Shown: piece by piece, positions 61,796 to 64,000 of the stretch
Position numbering within the stretch: the first letter of the stretch is position 1
How the letters are laid out: every line of letters begins with the position of its first letter
Assembly (NCBI RefSeq): GCF_016735615.1
Contig: NZ_JAERSF010000004.1
Span: 124,001 to 188,000, forward strand
DNA: 64,000 bases
Reading direction: 5' to 3'
From: Flavobacterium tagetis
Lineage (GTDB): Bacteria; Bacteroidota; Bacteroidia; Flavobacteriales; Flavobacteriaceae
Position numbers and translations under genes: made by a program
The notes under the pieces: generated by a model
What the model was told of the DNA's origin: nothing
Databases searched by the model: none
Seen by the model: the letters and a program-made list of their open reading frames with translations, nothing else

Positions 61796-62881
61796 ATGGG
61801 CTTTTTCTCCAATTTATTTAATAGAAATAACGATCCGAAATCAATCATTTCTTTTGATGTTATTGATTCAATTTATAGTCATTTACATCATGAATCGAAT
61901 AGTATAGAATTTAAAGTAAAAGGAATTCATGACACGGTTACAGTAAATTTATATTCTGTTCCTTCGTCATTGGATCATGAAGAGGGAAGGGCAGAAATTA
62001 AAAAAGCAGGATTTAATAATGCGTATGAAGTTCTGAACGAACTTTATAAAAAACTGAATATTGGAGGCTTGTCAGAAGAAGCGATGCAAGATGATTTGCA
62101 ATATGATTTTATTCATATTCAGTTTTATTCGCGACCGAGTGAGGAAATGAAAAAACACTTTACAAGTGTTATTAATAATTTCATGATTTTCTTTTGCTGT
62201 ACCAATAGTTTAGAAATAAATGATTTTAGAATGTTGTATTCTAGCAGTCATTTTTTTGATTATGTAAAAGGTTTGCTAGATTCAGAATATCTTGATTTTA
62301 AGAATCCTCAAAATGAAACTGAGGAAATAGGAGTTAAAGATTTTAAAAAAGTCTTGCAAGCCATCTCTCAGTATTTTAATATCGAAATTCCATCAGATGT
62401 TGAGCTTCCGTCTTCAGAGAATCTATTGCTAGATGACAAAGCGGCTGTGGAGGATTTTGAAGAGTTTGTCAAATTGGTTTCGAGAAATAGTATCGAAGAA
62501 AATGATGTGAAAAAATATTCAGAGAAGCTTTTTGAAAGTTTCAACGCCGAAACTAAAACGTATTACGAGACTACAGAAGATCATTTTAGTTTTTTCGAAG
62601 AAATAAATACTTGGCACAGCGATTGGAAATTTGATCCCGAAGATGCTGAATATTTTATTTCTGAAATGCTTGGCGAAGATTTCAAATTTGATTATCCAGA
62701 AGAAACCTATAGTCATGATTTGTTTCCGTACATTCAATCGGAATTAGAAAAATCAAATCTAGAGTTATTGACTTATGAAACCTATGGAGACAGTTATTTG
62801 TTTTTTGTGGTAAACAAAGATGAAGTAGAAAGGATTTTAGAACTGTCTGACCGAACTAAAATTGAAGTTACTCAGTTGTAA
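61796..62881 (+). CDS. DUF6630-like acidic protein of unknown function
   Basis: This 361-residue acidic protein seems to have two parts. The N-terminal 200 residues are unassigned. The C-terminal part has WKFDPEDAEYFISEMLG, YSHDLFPYIQSELEKS and GDSYLFFVVNKDEVERI, which resemble the DUF6630 family. It is 23 bases after the SMI1/KNR4 gene and may be co-transcribed. A role cannot be stated from sequence. Confidence 0.6.
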   Translation: MGFFSNLFNRNNDPKSIISFDVIDSIYSHLHHESNSIEFKVKGIHDTVTVNLYSVPSSLDHEEGRAEIKKAGFNNAYEVLNELYKKLNIGGLSEEAMQDDLQYDFIHIQFYSRPSEEMKKHFTSVINNFMIFFCCTNSLEINDFRMLYSSSHFFDYVKGLLDSEYLDFKNPQNETEEIGVKDFKKVLQAISQYFNIEIPSDVELPSSENLLLDDKAAVEDFEEFVKLVSRNSIEENDVKKYSEKLFESFNAETKTYYETTEDHFSFFEEINTWHSDWKFDPEDAEYFISEMLGEDFKFDYPEETYSHDLFPYIQSELEKSNLELLTYETYGDSYLFFVVNKDEVERILELSDRTKIEVTQL

Positions 62882-62887
62882 TTGATA

Positions 62888-62958
62888 GCCACAAATTCAC
62901 AAATTTATTTAAAAACTTTACGTATAGATTTTAAAAATAAAATTCGTGAATTCGTGGC
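62888..62958. repeat. 19-base imperfect inverted repeat between convergent genes
   Basis: GCCACAAATTCACAAATTT (62888-62906) faces AAATTCGTGAATTCGTGGC (62940-62958). They match as an inverted repeat at 17 of 19 positions. On the minus-strand RNA the two mismatches become G-U pairs, so the stem is best in transcripts of the oxidoreductase gene. It may act as a 3'-end structure. Confidence 0.75.
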
Positions 62959-62967
62959 AAAAAAAAA

Positions 62968-63927
62968 TTAAGGAATCAAAATAATTTTCCCTGTACTTTT
63001 TCTGCTTTCTAAGAAATCATGTGCCAATTTTCCTTCAGACAATTTGAAAGATGTTGGTTCTGAAAGTTTAATTTTTCCTTCGGTAATCCAATCGAATAAC
63101 TGAGTTGCTCTTTTGATTCTTTCTTCTTTAGAATTTAAATAACTCCATAAATCACCACCTGTTAAAGTTTTAGAACCGTCCATAAGCATTCTCGGATCTA
63201 CAGGTGCTGGATCACCTCCCGCCATTCCGAAGAAAACGACTTGTCCACACTCTTTAGTGACTTCAAAACTTTCCGTTAAAGTGCTTCCGATACTATCATA
63301 AACAACATCTACTCCGTTTGGAACAACTTTAAAAACTTGTGATTTCCAATCTTCGTTATAAAGAAAAACATGATCTGTGCCTTGTTCGAAACCAATTTTT
63401 GCCTTTTCTGCAGATGAGGTTAAACCAATAACGGTTGCTCCAAGAAGTTTACTAATTTGAGTTAGAATCTGTCCAATTCCGCCAGCAACTGCATGTATTA
63501 AAACGGTTTCTCCTTTTTGGGTTTTGTGGCTATCTGTTGCAAGATAATGAGCTGTTAGACCTTGAAGCAAAACAGAAGCTGCGGTTTCAAAAGAAATGTT
63601 TTCAGATAACGGAATAATGTGATTTACATTTACGGCAACCAATTCTGCATTGGCAAAAGGTACATCGGCAAAAGCCACACGATCTCCAATTTTATATTCA
63701 GGATGATTGTTGGCATCGACCACAATTCCGGCGCCTTCATAACCTGCGATAAAAGGCGGATTTCCTTTTAAATGATAATTTCCTTTTCGGCGATAAACAT
63801 CTGCAAAATTTAGTCCGATGGCTTTCATCTCGACTAAGATTTCATCTTTTTTTAATTGCGGATTAGGGATTTCTATATATTCTAAAACATCTGATTCTCC
63901 AAAAGAAGAAAAGGTAAGTGCTTTCAT
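62968..63927 (-). CDS. NADPH:quinone oxidoreductase, zinc-free MDR family
   Basis: This 319-residue protein starts MKALTFSSFGESDVLEY and shows GLNFADVYRRKGNY, FIAGYEGAGIVVD and the nucleotide-binding AVAGGIGQILTQ segment (146-157). It lacks the Cys cluster of zinc alcohol dehydrogenases, as expected of quinone oxidoreductases (QOR/zeta-crystallin). It reduces quinones or activated enones with NADPH. It follows a terminator of an upstream gene beyond the window. Confidence 0.88.
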   Translation of the reverse strand: MKALTFSSFGESDVLEYIEIPNPQLKKDEILVEMKAIGLNFADVYRRKGNYHLKGNPPFIAGYEGAGIVVDANNHPEYKIGDRVAFADVPFANAELVAVNVNHIIPLSENISFETAASVLLQGLTAHYLATDSHKTQKGETVLIHAVAGGIGQILTQISKLLGATVIGLTSSAEKAKIGFEQGTDHVFLYNEDWKSQVFKVVPNGVDVVYDSIGSTLTESFEVTKECGQVVFFGMAGGDPAPVDPRMLMDGSKTLTGGDLWSYLNSKEERIKRATQLFDWITEGKIKLSEPTSFKLSEGKLAHDFLESRKSTGKIILIP

Positions 63928-63972
63928 TTTTGAGTAATTTAAGAATGTAAAGTTCGGGAAAAATCAAAAGAA

Positions 63973-63997
63973 AAAGCCTCAAAATAATTGAGGCTTT
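63973..63997 (-). terminator. Terminator hairpin for a minus-strand gene beyond the right edge
   Basis: AAAGCCTCAA (63973-63982) and TTGAGGCTTT (63988-63997) form a perfect 10-base stem with an AATAA loop. On the minus strand a T-rich run follows. It is probably the end of a gene that starts outside the window. Confidence 0.75.
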
Positions 63998-64000
63998 GGT

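Noticed and set aside
1..64000. CRISPR arrays, tRNA genes, insertion sequences or prophage genes
   Set aside because: No regularly spaced repeats, cloverleaf-like GC-rich segments, transposase motifs or phage structural motifs were seen in reading the window.

Overview
This is a low-G+C chromosomal window that looks like Flavobacterium or a close relative in the Flavobacteriaceae (Bacteroidota). The reasons are the A+T-rich coding sequence, the scarcity of Shine-Dalgarno sites, promoter elements of the TAnnTTTG type, a PorV/PorQ-like outer-membrane protein, an Lnb-like DUF4105 protein, Bacteroidota-type small families, and intergenic inverted repeats. No rRNA, tRNA, CRISPR array, prophage or insertion sequence was seen.

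Bases 1-48697 are one surface-polysaccharide locus. All 47 genes are on the + strand, mostly with ATGA or TAATG overlaps or gaps under 50 bases. Region A (1-11342) has a truncated capsule-type glycosyltransferase, a hexapeptide acetyltransferase, a Wzx flippase, a PhyH-like dioxygenase, a Wzy-type polymerase and a GT2 enzyme. It also has two diverged copies of a three-gene cassette: acetyltransferase, dTDP-rhamnose 4-epimerase-like SDR and CgeB-like glycosyltransferase. Region B (11345-18248) has a WecA/WbpL-type initiating transferase, a cupin isomerase-like gene, a PglE-like aminotransferase, rmlC-rmlD-rmlA and a PglF/WbpM-like 4,6-dehydratase. Region C (18377-30307) has a Wzm/Wzt O-polysaccharide ABC exporter, a methyltransferase and a long run of glycosyltransferases, including a GT11 fucosyltransferase-like gene. 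Region D (30307-37999) has a sialic-acid cassette (neuA, acyltransferase, neuB, neuC), an unassigned GT-B-like protein that is a sialyltransferase candidate, and an MBOAT/SGNH-like O-acylation pair. Region E (38002-48697) has GT4 and GT2 enzymes, an FkbM methyltransferase, a second Wzy/ligase-type protein and a WcaJ-type initiating transferase.

The likely overall job is to make nucleotide sugars (dTDP-L-rhamnose and perhaps dTDP-6-deoxy-L-talose, a UDP-4-amino-4,6-dideoxy-HexNAc and CMP-sialic acid), assemble them on undecaprenyl phosphate, decorate them by O-acylation and methylation, and export them. Two initiators, two polymerase/ligase proteins, a flippase and an ABC exporter suggest that more than one glycan is built here.

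Bases 48698-64000 are core-genome-like, richer in G+C and on both strands. They hold envelope genes (Lnb-like, PorV-like, pssA, GH25 lysozyme, lptB, tatC, kdsD), recQ, a COG2509-type FAD enzyme, small conserved proteins and a quinone oxidoreductase. Several TAnnTTTG promoters, one clear lptB terminator, an edge terminator and several inverted-repeat families lie between them.

Protein names rest on motif recognition by eye. No database search was run. Sugar identities and acceptor specificities are inference.
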